From contig JBBHKE010001304.1 of the NCBI GenBank assembly GCA_037447655.1, positions 7,501 to 40,787 on the forward strand: 33,287 nt of DNA, written 5' to 3'. The notes beneath the pieces were generated by a model. The model ran no database searches. It had not been told where the DNA came from and saw only the letters and a list, made by a program, of their open reading frames with translations. Origin of the DNA: Zygnema cylindricum. Taxonomy: Eukaryota; Streptophyta; Zygnematophyceae; Zygnematales; Zygnemataceae. The position numbers and the translations under genes are program-made. Positions 8,701 to 17,481 of the stretch are shown one piece after another; within the stretch, counting starts at the first letter, position 1; each line of letters opens with the position of its first letter.

Positions 8701-9326
8701 TGGTAGCGAAGGGGTTCACCCAAAAGGAAGGGATTGACTATGAGGAGACCTTTGCTCCAGTTGTTCGGTTCCCATCAGTAAGGATTCTCCTCAGCCTGGC
8801 AGCAGCGAAAGACATGGAAATCCATCAGATGGACATTAAGACTGCGTTTCTTAATGGTGAGTTAGAGGAAGAAATTTTCATGAGACAACCCGAGGGGTTC
8901 GTGGAGGAAGGAGAAGAGAGCAAAGTCTGCAGGCTCATAAAGTCCTTATATGGACTAAAGCAGGCTCCCCGACAGTGGAACAAGAAACTAGATGAGTTTC
9001 TTACTAGTCTGGGATATATCCGTATAAGCTCTGACCATTCTATCTATATGTTTGAAGATGAGAATGGTGTCATTTTTATTGCAATTTATGTGGATGATCT
9101 GCTTGTGTTGAGTAAATCCTTGGAAAAGATCAATAAGTTAAAAACAGAACTTAGAAGCAGATTTGATATGAAGGATTTAGGGGAGGCAAAATATATTTTG
9201 GGGATTCAGATGGAGAGAGATAGGGGGAAGAAGATTATCAGACTTACTCAGAAAGAAGCAATAGGTAATATGCTTGAGAAATTCCAGTGGAAAATGCTAA
9301 CAGTTGTACCACTCCCATGGACTTGA
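5739..9326 (+). CDS. gag-pol: Copia-1 Gag-PR-IN-RT polyprotein, up to a frameshift
   Basis: This frame of 1195 codons has Gag at about 1-290. The zinc knuckle CHYCKKPGHFIADC lies at 292-305 and the protease DSGA at 382-385. The integrase zinc-binding region has H514, H519, C548 and C551, and its catalytic residues D579, D642 and E678 are present. The reverse transcriptase has YVDD at 1117-1120. The ATG is at 5739, inside the 5' LTR. Residue 7 spans the LTR border, and residues 8-12 (VMGPP) are encoded by the primer-binding site. The same start is conserved in the two related elements in this window. Near 9286 one base is missing relative to the expected frame, so the last codons before the stop at 9326 are out of frame. 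Translation would end before RNase H. All catalytic motifs upstream look intact. Confidence 0.95.
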   Translation: MEDTELQVMGPPSRVPTFNGSGFIYWEAMMMGALCEKRYWGIVSGQVKRPPSGTPPGFGGVRFSATTAASAEEADDGDSSVSEKEKGKEIPLTPIATVSGTATVKTVENDTQMWEDVNMAAKNFILRHLTLGLVTPHLHIYKAEELWESLVEIYRAGTIQELQLAEQKLLSYTYKGGKMLDYCNDLSCLYMEMESAGWTGTMKMKVNTLIMKLPDEFENIVYRVQGMPDSSWKWNTVVRMILVQENTMEIRRGGKSIQALAAGGDRWGKDPKKPYRGERDNSGGQRPPKGLCHYCKKPGHFIADCVKLSKLRLQENRGGGSSGGKKKALVVTKVSGEIEDESSEEDGELLLDESLEEKEIPRRQKCALGAIREAPQEGWIIDSGASMHMCRDKELFTKLRKIPTVEIEYGDGRVVTTDLVGSVDLKVLVEGKTSILTFSDVLYIPQLSKNLVSTSVLDDKEFDTFTRKGVFTAKYGNEVYFTADKGSQGMFRLNLSNEKKNAYYVGVPKVMIWHKRLGHVHFDRLREMKKLGVVDGIQFGDNEIMDDCSGCAQGKAHRLPFPKAATYRGEKVLDLVHTDIWGPAKVPSVGGKRFMMTITDDWSRYSRVYFLKNKSEASTYFKEYKAWSEKLHETPIKRIRSDNGGEYTSNQFEEYLRDEGVQHQKTVPYNPEQNGVAERLNRTLGDSACSMLADKKIGKRFWAEAMNCANYIKNRVLTSAVKGVTPYERWVGRKPDISHLKVFGSQVYSLDTDRKNWKLDAKGKPGYFVGYDEDVKGYRVYDLAKKDIILVKHLVVMDEGKSFDPFKYTKKIRIRFESESEENSVIPERDMGDTVITDSGEIQDTGDSPETSHTPMDFEEIEEAGQEPVSMDRGADETVRRNPRLPSILASEFEGGRRSSKRLQENQVAHKVTKLSHPDEPQSYSEAVNSPEKERWIRSINDEMASIMEANTWELADCPPDRKPIGCKWVFKLKLNPDNTIERYKARLVAKGFTQKEGIDYEETFAPVVRFPSVRILLSLAAAKDMEIHQMDIKTAFLNGELEEEIFMRQPEGFVEEGEESKVCRLIKSLYGLKQAPRQWNKKLDEFLTSLGYIRISSDHSIYMFEDENGVIFIAIYVDDLLVLSKSLEKINKLKTELRSRFDMKDLGEAKYILGIQMERDRGKKIIRLTQKEAIGNMLEKFQWKMLTVVPLPWT
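5759..5773 (+). other. Primer-binding site: half-tRNA type (initiator tRNA-Met anticodon arm)
   Basis: GGTTATGGGCCCACC starts directly after the LTR. From memory of plant initiator tRNA-Met it is complementary over 15 nt to the anticodon stem-loop (GGUGGGCCCAUAACC), and not to the 3' acceptor end used by most plant copia elements. Drosophila copia and yeast Ty5 are known to be primed by an initiator tRNA-Met cut in the anticodon loop. The same 15 nt occur on the minus strand at 25918-25932 and 29927-29941. Confidence 0.85.
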
Positions 9327-10087
9327 AAAAAGTAAGTGATGGGAGTGTAGAAGGAGGAGTAATTATCTTAGATGATCAAATGAGTATTGAAGAGAGAGAG
9401 TTTATGAAGACTATCCCTTATAGACAGGTCGTAGGAAGTTTAATCTATTTTATGAATTGTACCAGGCCGGACATAGCGGCAGCAGTTGGAGTACTCAGTA
9501 GGAGTCTGAATGATCCTAGGAAGAGGGATTGGGAGGCAGCCAAGAGAGTCATGAGATATCTGGTTGGAACCAGAGAGTTATGGTTGCATTTGGGAGGGGA
9601 GCACACTGACATCACTACTTGGAGTGATGCCAGTTATGGGGACGCACCTATGAGACGATGCACTTCTGGGTATGTGTTGTATGTTGGGGAAGGTGCATGC
9701 TGTTGGAGCAGTAAGCAACAAAAGGTGGTTGCACAGTCCACCATGGAGGCTGAGTACATGGCCTCTTGTTCTGCTGTGAAAGAGTTGATGTGGGTCAAGT
9801 CCTTGCTGCAAGAACTTGGGTATATGAAGGAGGGAGTGCATGAAGTGTTTTGTGATAATCAAGCGGCCATAGCAATTGCAGCAAATCCAAAACATCATTT
9901 TAAGGCTAAACATATGGACATAAGATTAAGTTTTGTAAGAGAAAAAGTTGAGAATAAAATAGTGAATCTTGTATATAGATCTGATGAGGAAATGGTAGCG
10001 GACATGATGACCAAACCTGTACCCTCGCCGAAATTAAAATACTGCAGGGAAAAATGTGGATTAAAAGAAAAATTAAAAATAGACTAG
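9287..10087 (+). CDS. pol: Copia-1 end of RT and RNase H (displaced frame)
   Basis: This frame carries the connection after RT and the copia RNase H. It has the WSDASYGD motif, the AEYMA helix with its glutamate, and the DNQAAIAIA and HIDIR-like (HMDIR) blocks. It overlaps the upstream frame at 9287-9326 in the -1 position. In the intact ancestor it was simply the continuation of the polyprotein. The GTG at 9287 is not a real start. The stop at 10085-10087 lies 13 nt before the 3' LTR, and those 13 nt are the polypurine tract. I see no slippery heptamer, so a deletion is more likely than programmed frameshifting. Confidence 0.9.
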   Translation: MENANSCTTPMDLKKVSDGSVEGGVIILDDQMSIEEREFMKTIPYRQVVGSLIYFMNCTRPDIAAAVGVLSRSLNDPRKRDWEAAKRVMRYLVGTRELWLHLGGEHTDITTWSDASYGDAPMRRCTSGYVLYVGEGACCWSSKQQKVVAQSTMEAEYMASCSAVKELMWVKSLLQELGYMKEGVHEVFCDNQAAIAIAANPKHHFKAKHMDIRLSFVREKVENKIVNLVYRSDEEMVADMMTKPVPSPKLKYCREKCGLKEKLKID

Positions 10088-10100
10088 AAAATAAGGGGAG
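10088..10100 (+). other. Polypurine tract of copia-1
   Basis: AAAATAAGGGGAG directly abuts the TGTTG start of the 3' LTR. It is the plus-strand primer site. A diverged equivalent, AAAATTAAGGGAG on the minus strand, abuts the 3' LTR of element 2 at 24039-24051. Confidence 0.9.
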
Positions 10101-11102
10101 TGTTGAAATAAGTAGTTTTTGTATTTTCTAGTTTAAAATAAATTAGCGGAAACATATATAAGAAATGATGGCAGCCTGCCTCCATCTCTTCTCTCTCTCC
10201 CCCATACTTGTTGTAGTCACTGAAAGAGAGAGAGAGCGATGGAGCCATGGCTGCCTCAGCTCGATAGGAAGGACTAAAGAGTGACTTAAGTCACTCTCAA
10301 CAAAAGGTTGAGTCCGACAGGACTCGAACCCCCGACCGGTAGAGCGCGGCGTAGCCGTTAGCTCTAACCTGTCTGTCGTAGAAGTCCGTTAGATAATATA
10401 GGGTTTCATTCATATATAAACTGTTGTATAGTACCGAAATGATCTAACTAGAATATGAAACGAAACGAACATAGAACTTGTTAAGATTTAGTGCGAAACG
10501 TCATTTCGCACGAAACAAATGAAACAGACACGTTTAACGGTCGACATTTAATGTCGGATTTAATCCGACGGCGCACGTCGTCACCGAGATCGCGGAATGG
10601 TCACTTTGGATTTTATGGACGTGGCATGACGTGGCGCCGCGTGGAAGGATGACATTCGGACGCGGGAATTCCGGAGGAAGTACGGACAAATGGAAAAATG
10701 ACACGCGTCCACTCAAGAGCCTTGTCGTACACCGGCCGTACAGAAAGTACATCGGCCATAGTACCTTTCTGTACTTTACAGTAATACGATTGGTTCGTAC
10801 TTTAGTAGATGGGGGTTGTGAGAGGGATTTAGGACTTAGGAAATATTTGGTAGACAGACACCTCTCTCTAAGAGAGCTTTGTATAAATTGGCATTTTTGC
10901 CGGCTCATAACTTATCGCCTGGTTGGCCGTTTTCAGTGATTCTTTTTGCTACGGACTCAAGGGAGTCCAGGCTACACAGGGGTGCAGTCAAATTCTCAGT
11001 TTGCCTTCTTGGGCAGAAGTGGTCGTGGCTTAAAGTGGGTTAGTTAAATACTATCTAGAGGCTTCCTGTATTCTGTAGTCCAATGGAGGACACAGAATTG
11101 CA
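10101..11102 (+). repeat. Copia-1 3' LTR
   Basis: This 1002-bp near-identical partner of 4754-5758 starts TGTTGAAATA and ends TTGCA. The antisense tRNA-like B box is at 10320-10330 and the TATA box at 10882-10888. It also carries the gag ATG at 11083. Here that ATG opens into gypsy gag DNA and stays open to 11364. Confidence 0.95.
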
Positions 11103-11107
11103 ATCAC
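11103..11107. repeat. Target-site duplication of copia-1, right (ATCAC)
   Basis: This is a perfect repeat of 4749-4753. Confidence 0.95.
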
Positions 11108-12318
11108 CACCTCACGCCTCCTCTCTTTCGCCATACCTTTCTCCCGCGGCAGCCGTCCGTGGGTCCCCGAACCTGCATGTTTTGCCCTACAAATACGACG
11201 TCCCCGCCTATTCACCTCCTCACATACGCTCTCCTTCTTCCAGCTCTGGAACCCCACCTCCCAAGACATCTAGGAGGCAAACCAGGAGACGGACGCCTTT
11301 TCCTACAGGGCCCAACAGTCTCAATCTCCGTCTCCGCCACTGTCCATTCCACAAAGGACTTTGAACAGACCTCGTCTCCACATCCGATCCGTGGAAGCAA
11401 ATCTAAGAGAGGAACAATACTCTCTTGGATATAGAGGAGCCAAAAATTCCACACCTCCTTTGTCAGCAAGACCATCCTCAGTAGGGGGGGTGGATCTCAG
11501 CTGTTAAACCTAGAGGAGAAAGAGGTTTGTATATTGAAGGGGCAGATCTCGGAGCCATTTCATCGGCTCGGTTTATCAGCCCCACTAGACTAGTCTCTCC
11601 ACAGTTCACCCACTTTGGTGACGAGGAAAAAAAAATGGGGGACATAAGGATCTTTACGGGAGATAGTTCGTGAATCATTTTTTCTGATTTTGAACCGCTA
11701 TGGAAATCCTTCAGGCAGTCCAAAATTAACAAATACAGGGGAGGGGCCATCCCAAAGGATTTTTAGACCACTCTTTTTCCTATGATGGTAAACTATCTAG
11801 CCGGAGGAGCTTTGGCCGATTATAAGGAGCGTCAACCCTTTTTGATGGCTCCTAGCATCAAAATCTTAGATCCGACGCTTGACGGCGAAGCCCTTGATGC
11901 AGCCGCCGACCTGGCTGCTGCTGCAAAAGTCCGTGTTACCGCCACTTTCAATATAGACATGAAACTGCAGGCTCAAGGTAGAGCCTATGTCAACCATCTA
12001 CACGCAGTACAGGCCGCTGAGGCAGCTACCCGGATGGTGGCCAACCTAACTCTTTGCACCACTCTTCTGGACGCCTGGAGACTCCTTTATACCGAAAAGA
12101 GCGAAACTACAATCAAGGAATTCACGGAATTCCGATGTTTGAAAATGAAACCCCACAGACAATGTTCAACCGCCTCTCGAGCCTCTGTTAGAAGACCAAG
12201 CTATCTACCATTGACACACCAGCCATGGCCACGAAATATTATGTCGCTGATCGGAATTAGTTTAAAAGAACAAAACTGCAATCAAGGAAATCACCAAATT
12301 CGGATGTTTGAAAAATGA
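11108..12318 (+). pseudogene. gag: Gypsy Gag, capsid region
   Basis: The Pro/Ser-rich frame resumes at 11108 and closes at 11364. From about 11640 a capsid-like stretch reads in one frame through several point stops (near 11670 and 11765). It includes IRIFTGD, PLWKSFRQSKINKYRG and then MVNYLAGGALADYKE at 11785-11829. The pattern of an FxGD start followed by an L.GGAL..Y motif is typical of gypsy capsids. An Ala-rich helical segment follows to about 12140. Within 12104-12441 a 169-bp tandem duplication has scrambled the frame. Assignment rests on pattern and position before the zinc knuckle and protease. Confidence 0.6.
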
Positions 12319-12441
12319 AACCCACAGACGCTGTTCAACCGCCTCTCAAGCCTCTGTCAGAAGACCAAGTTGTCTACCATTGACACACCCAGCCATGGCC
12401 ACGAAATATTATGTCGATGTTCGAAATTCGTTCGGACCAAC
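12104..12441. repeat. Tandem duplication, two copies of about 169 bp
   Basis: Copy one is about 12104-12272 and copy two about 12273-12441. Both carry CGGATGTTTGAAA-like and GCCATGGCCACGAAATATTA blocks in the same order. The copies have diverged by several substitutions and small indels. The duplication lies in gypsy gag and disrupts it. Confidence 0.8.
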
Positions 12442-12499
12442 AGGATAAGCAGCTCTCGACAATTGGAGTGCTAGTCAGGCAATCCACGACAGGAATCCC

Positions 12500-12727
12500 A
12501 TGGCGCAAGAAATTTCATTGGTTGCAATGAAGTTATATGATGATTTTGTAAATAGCGAGGCCAGAGAAAAGGCTGTTACCGGCAAAGCGCGAGCCAACTT
12601 TGCATGTTTCACGGGGGAATCCTCTCTTAACCAAGAGGAACAAACAGAACTTCAAGCTTTACGGAAGCTTAAGAGAAAATTGGAAGCTGACCCCAAATCC
12701 GAACCTCCAATGGGTGCGGATGAATAA
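12500..12727 (+). pseudogene. gag: Gypsy Gag, C-terminal capsid fragment
   Basis: This open fragment of 75 codons is helical and charged: MKLYDDFVNSEAREKAV, then a Glu/Lys-rich tail with LQALRKLKRKLEAD. It fits the linker between capsid and zinc knuckle, which follows at 13051. No catalytic or named domain is visible. The Met is just the first in a frame kept open by chance between lesions. Confidence 0.4.
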
Positions 12728-13050
12728 GTTTACCTATACAACTGCCTGCACTGCAACTAAACCAGCCACGGGTGGAAACCATGCCCTAGGAAACTCAACC
12801 CAGACTCGTTGTCAAGCAAAAAGAGTTTGAGAAAGAACGTGCAGAAAAAACCTTGAGACAGCAGGAACGCAGGCAGGGAGGAGGGGAAGGGGACCGCACG
12901 CGAATCACAAAAGAAACTTATAAACCTACTCCCCGCTTCGAAACCGCTAAAATGTCTGAATCCCAGTTAAGACAAATCATACTTCCTAAATTTGATGATG
13001 CTTAGATCTCTAATGAGTTAAGAGGGAAGTACACCACCGAGGGGTCAAAA

Positions 13051-13092
13051 TGTGAGGCTTGTGGGTTCATGGGCGATAAGAAAGGGTAATGT
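13051..13092 (+). pseudogene. gag: Gypsy Gag zinc knuckle, damaged
   Basis: The frame reads C-x2-C-x4-D-x4-C, the nucleocapsid CCHC knuckle spacing with the histidine replaced by aspartate (GAT, one step from CAT) and a TAA stop inside the last spacer. The basic KK and the following CFRK support a nucleic-acid-binding knuckle. It lies between capsid and protease as expected. Confidence 0.6.
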
Positions 13093-13640
13093 TTTCGGAA
13101 GAATGGGGTCCCAAAAGAAATGATGCAATATGCTTTGATCACAGGCAAGGGGGAAACAGCTGTTAATCCTCTGCCATTGCAACTTTTGTATCCATGGGGA
13201 CGTCGATCTCCATATGAACCGGGACCAAGTAACATGACACCGAAACACATCATTCAGTAGCAAAACACTCCATTGAGCGCCATAGCAGCAGAATTGTCCG
13301 CTCTCCGCTTGGGATGGAAGGCCAACACACCTCCACCTCTAACGCACGCTCAAAAACTGCTTAAATAGAAACAAGATCTGCTAGGAACAAAAACAAGAAC
13401 TGCTACAAAAGCTAGCGAAGCTGGAACAACAGACCACAATGGGTGGAGATGATGATGACCTCATGAGTTGGGATATGGAGCCTTCAAAGGCTCATCATGC
13501 TCGGACATATCTGTCCGAAGCCTGGAACTTCAGAGTTGGGGACAATCGCAGGCAACTCCGCTCTACCACGTCTTGACAGAGAAAGGACAAACAGTCGATG
13601 GAACCAAAGGACCACAACAACAAAGCCACCAGTCCTTTAA

Positions 13641-14079
13641 CCTTCACACTGCGAGTTGTCTTCCTGAATAGTGACAGTGGGCTGGGCCTGAAACTGACCC
13701 ATCCACCTCCTCTGGCTCCAAAGAAACTTCCTCCCGGTTTCGAGGGTTACATGAAACTACAGCCAAAAAAGGATGCTTCAACCATTGAAACAGATCAGGA
13801 ATGGTGTGACTGATACTTCGCTGAAAGACCAACATCAGATCCACCAATTACACCTCCAAACCTTCACACTGCGAGTTGTCTTCCTGAATAGTGACAGTGG
13901 GCTGGGCCTGAAACTGACCCATCCACCTCCTCTGGCTCCAAAGAAACTTCCTCCGGTTTCGAGGGTTACATGAAACTACAGCCAAAAAAGGATGCTTCAA
14001 CCATTGAAACAGATCAGGAATGGTGTGACTGATACTTGGCTGAAAGACCAACATCAGATCCACCAATTACACCTCCAAC
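13641..14079. repeat. Tandem duplication, two copies of about 219 bp
   Basis: Copy one is 13641-13860 and copy two 13861 to about 14079. I see only two differences: one C missing in a CCTCCCGG run and TTCGCT against TTGGCT. The copies are therefore much younger than the 169-bp duplication at 12104. Both lie in the Gag-protease spacer of the gypsy element. Confidence 0.9.
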
Positions 14080-15650
14080 AGGGAACTCTGACGTAGAAGA
14101 TGAAGAAGATAGAAGCAAGGGGACAGAAAATCGGGCGACTCACGTTTCGCCCAAAGCTCACCCTCCTTTTTCCAAACTGGCAGTTATGTTAGTACAACAC
14201 CTGATGCCCTACGCCTTGACCCACGTCAAAACGCTCGCTTCCTCCCACTGTCGTGCATGGCGTACAATCTTTAAATGACATGCATCACCCAGTTAGCGTT
14301 GTTAGTGAACGTCAAAAAATGTATGGACCTCACATATGTATGGTACAACTAGAGGACAAAGGATACATATCACCAGGAATATCCATGAATCAACCTTGGC
14401 GAGCAAGCAAACAAAAAGAAAGGACAAAGAAAAGACCAACAGATAAAAATGGCAAAGAATGGAATCTCCCCCCCCAAATAGCAAAGGATATATTCCCTGC
14501 AAGAGTCCAACTAGCAGACGGCAGACTCTCCTTCATGAATGAAGTCGTCGAGAAACCGGCACTCCCGTAGTTAGAAAAAAATAGAGCCAAACGACGGAAA
14601 CCGCGCACAAGCAACAATAAAACACAAGATTCGCACACCAAAATTCTTAGACCACGGCAAGTGAGACACGGTCTGGAGGGAAACGTTGCACGCTGGCTTG
14701 TGCTGGTAGATTAGGTAAGAACTTAGTACATAACAGAGAGATAAGAAAGCTCAGAGACAACAACTAGCAAGAACTAAGGATCTAGAGAGAGAAACCCTAA
14801 CTCAACAACTAACTGAAACTAAATATGCTGCCGAAATGCCAACTGAAACAAAAAGGTTCGACAAATCTCGAGAATACAAATTTGCCAGAAAACGACAACT
14901 TTCCAATGTTGGATTCCCGTGTTGTAATTTGCAACTATTCCTACGCGGCCACATGGCCTTTATCCTATGCTATGCCTATCGTACAGCTACACTAATTCTT
15001 ATGTGTCTTTGAGCAAGCACGTTTCTATGTACAAACGCTGCCAGTTTTTAGAGACGGCCGCTGCGTGGCCGCCTCGGGATGCCTTACATCTACACCTCGA
15101 GGATGAAAACCCTCCTTACGTTACAAAAATAATGCATGAACCTCCGAGGGTTCACGACTTGGACATGTGTCAGGTTTGTAGTCGTTTGAGTTCACAATAT
15201 GTCTAGTTTGGAGTCGTTCGAATTCTCGAAATCCGATGCCGTACCGCAATCTGGTTCCATGGTGGTAACATGGTACGGCCTCCGTTCCGTCCGTGCCTTC
15301 AACTGCGCACTTCGTTATCGACCTGTAATATTCCCTCATACCCCAATTAGTATAGGAATCAACGATAATACCTATCGACGTTTGGCGACTTGACACCAGA
15401 ATTTTCTAGAAGAAATCCTCATTCAAGCACTAGGGGAAGATATTCACACCAAGAGGGAAAGGGTCGCGTTGGCAGAACCACCCAAGATAGTCTTCATGTC
15501 GGCAGAACCAAAAACTTATATGGCAGATAGAGATTATAAGGCCTTGTCGGTGGCTCTCATTCTAAACAGGATAGGTAATTTTAAACTTAATGGTGGCACT
15601 TATTCTTAACAGAATAGGTAATTTTAAACTTAATGGATAAGGCGGGTATC
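14036..15650 (+). pseudogene. Gypsy Gag-protease spacer, function unknown
   Basis: Open fragments at about 14253-14570 and 14967-15393 have coding-like composition but match no domain I know. The second contains the CxxC pair MCQVC near residue 68. The 14.6-14.9 kb part is full of stops. A 43-bp tandem repeat occurs at 15550-15592 and 15593-15635, just before the protease. The region is part of the gypsy relic by position only. Confidence 0.35.
15550..15635. repeat. 43-bp tandem duplication
   Basis: Both copies (15550-15592 and 15593-15635) end GGTAATTTTAAACTTAATG. Their first halves differ at a few positions. It is the third tandem duplication in the gypsy relic. Confidence 0.85.
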
Positions 15651-16265
15651 AAGATGGAGTGGTGGATACCAGAGCCCTCCCTAACCTCATAACCACCTCA
15701 ACATTACAGAAAATGCCCGAAGAAATCAGGCCAAAAATCAGTCCCAGTGAAATATGTCTGAGTACGGTCAGCAGTGGGAGCCAACCAGTATATGGCATCA
15801 TTAAAGCAATGGAAATCAAATTCGCGGATGACGCAGGCTAACACATACAAATTCAGCTCCCCTTCCTCGAGGTGGAAGGTAAGCAATTTGAAATTCTGTT
15901 GGGTTTGGCAACGTGGACAAGGTTGAACATGGAGTTGAGCATCTGGAAGGAACAAGTTATAGTTTCAGACCCAGAAGATCTTGAGGGCACCAATGTGGTG
16001 GTCCCCTTAGATTTTTGGAACCGGGGGAAAACAACTGTTCCTGTGGCTAGATGCTATCCGGTGTACTCTACATCCACCCTTTCAAAGTTGTTTAAAGATT
16101 CCACCAATATTGCGAATTCCATTTAGCAATTTCCCATTTCCAAGCGGTGGGAAAGGAAGTATTAAAGCAGATTGGTACAGATGGCCACCCTGCGGCGGGG
16201 AGTGGACAAGAGCTTTGCCGCCATATCATCCGCGACAGCAAGGTTCATCCGGCCCGAACTCCTAA
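15650..16265 (+). pseudogene. pol: Gypsy aspartic protease and linker
   Basis: The active-site block reads VVDTRALPNLI at 15662-15694. In active retropepsins this is D-T/S-G-A, so the essential glycine is now arginine (AGA at 15671-15673). Downstream, FEILLGLATW (about 15890-15920) is the hydrophobic-G motif of the second half of the fold, and WKEQVIVS closes the domain. The frame carries point stops at 15839, 16124 and 16163 but no frameshift. It runs to the solo LTR at 16266 and resumes in the same frame at 17450, leading into the methyltransferase. The protease would have cut the Gag-Pol polyprotein. Confidence 0.8.
16261..16265. repeat. Target-site duplication of solo LTR-A, left (CCTAA)
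   Basis: CCTAA here and CCCAA at 17445-17449 differ by one transition. The gypsy frame continues exactly across the site when one copy is counted. Confidence 0.75.
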
Positions 16266-17444
16266 TGAAACTCTGAGACCTCTATTGGCCCTCAGAGTAT
16301 GCAAATCCAAAAGAAGCTAATCTAGATAGTGCCGACTCCTAGTTGATGTAAACCCAAATGACTGACCCCGAGACAGTCAAAACCCCAAGATAGATTCACC
16401 CCTGTGAAGTAACACTTTCTGTGTGCTCAGTTCCACCACAGAATGCAAAGTTAGAATATGAGATTTGGACACATTCACCCACTTTGACTTTCCCTTAGAA
16501 ATACCGCCACCCTGGCGGACAAAAACTCTGACCGACTACACCCTTGTGTAGCTTCGACTCCCCTGAGTCTGCAGCAAAAAGAATCACTGCAAATGGTCAA
16601 GTAAATTGATAGTTATGGATGGCCAAAGTTTGCCATTTTATACAGGGTGCTCTCTGGGAGAGGCAGCTTACCTACCCAAAATTTTCTAAGTCCTATTCTC
16701 CCTCTAAAACTCTATCTATTGAAGTACGGCACCAATCAAATTACTGTGTCGTACAGAAAAGTACAGGTGCCGGTGTACTTTATGTACGGTCATTGTACGA
16801 CATGGCCAAAATGTTGACACGTGTCAAATCAGGATTAGTTCCTGTAATCTCCGGAATTCCCGTAATCCAATGTTATCACGCCACGTGTCATCTAACGTGG
16901 TAAAGACCGTAAAACGTCAAAAGTGCCTTTTCCGTGATCGCGGCGCCTATCGCGGCCGTCCGATCAAACCGGCTATAATCCTAGCCGCTAAAATTCGACA
17001 CGCGGTATTTGTTTCGCTATCGAAACAAATGCGCGGTATCCGTTCTGTCCCCATACCGTACTGCGTACTAAATCAAACTGTATCCATGCGCTAAGTATTT
17101 ATTCGCCGTTAAACGAATTAATCTACATGTGACGATTTATATATTTATCAAACCCTATATATCGTAATATCTGTCCTAGACTTAACGGCTAGGGCTAACG
17201 GCTACTTTATTGACGGACGGCAGGGACCAGGATCAATTCCTGGGTCCGTCAACTAACTTTTGTTAAGTCTACCTAATTTACCCCCTGTCTTCTCTAGTGA
17301 GCTTAGGCAGCCATGGCTCTAGCTCCCTATCCAGCCTTCAGTGACTACAACAAGTGTGGGGGCTTGGAGAGGGGAGTTAGAGGCAGACTGGCTCTGCCTT
17401 TTTCTATCCTATTTACAGACCTAGAAAATACACAAATATCAACA
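16266..17444 (-). mobile_element. Solo LTR-A (copia family, minus strand)
   Basis: On the minus strand this 1179-bp LTR starts TGTTGATATTTG (17444 downwards) and ends with TTTCA at 16266. Neither a primer-binding site nor a polypurine tract adjoins it, and it has a 5-bp target duplication with one mismatch. It is therefore a solo LTR left by LTR-LTR recombination. A TATA lies at 16637-16642 (TATAAA on minus). A palindromic G-box, GACACGTGTC, is at 16816-16825 and CCACGTGTCA is at 16881-16890. A tRNA-like segment lies at 17175-17251 on plus. The conserved gag ATG near the LTR end is mutated to ATA. It is closest to the LTR at 25933-27112. Confidence 0.85.
17175..17251 (+). other. tRNA-like segment in solo LTR-A
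   Basis: The segment contains a T-arm-like hairpin (CCAGG, a 7-nt loop, CCTGG) followed by GTCCGTC, which can pair with GACGGAC at about 17211. The loop matches a B box only loosely. It occupies the same LTR position and antisense orientation as in copia-1. Confidence 0.45.
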
Positions 17445-17449
17445 CCCAA
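17445..17449. repeat. Target-site duplication of solo LTR-A, right (CCCAA)
   Basis: This is the partner of 16261-16265 with one transition. Confidence 0.75.
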
Positions 17450-17481
17450 CGGTTCCTAACCCAGGGAAGGACTTCAATTGA

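Larger units (their letters stand above)
4754..11102 (+). mobile_element. Copia-1: near-intact Ty1/copia retrotransposon
   Basis: This is a 6349-bp element with LTRs of 1005 and 1002 bp, internal region 5759-10100 and a perfect ATCAC target duplication. The polyprotein order is Gag, protease, integrase, reverse transcriptase, RNase H, which defines copia. The LTRs differ by about six substitutions and one 3-nt difference in a T run, so insertion was recent. It sits inside the gag region of an older gypsy element. Its one evident coding lesion is a single-base deletion near 9286. Related but older minus-strand copies lie at 22859-30807. Confidence 0.95.

Noticed and set aside
9280-9330. Programmed -1 frameshift between RT and RNase H
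   Set aside because: There is no slippery heptamer, and the position is not where copia elements recode; a one-base deletion explains it.
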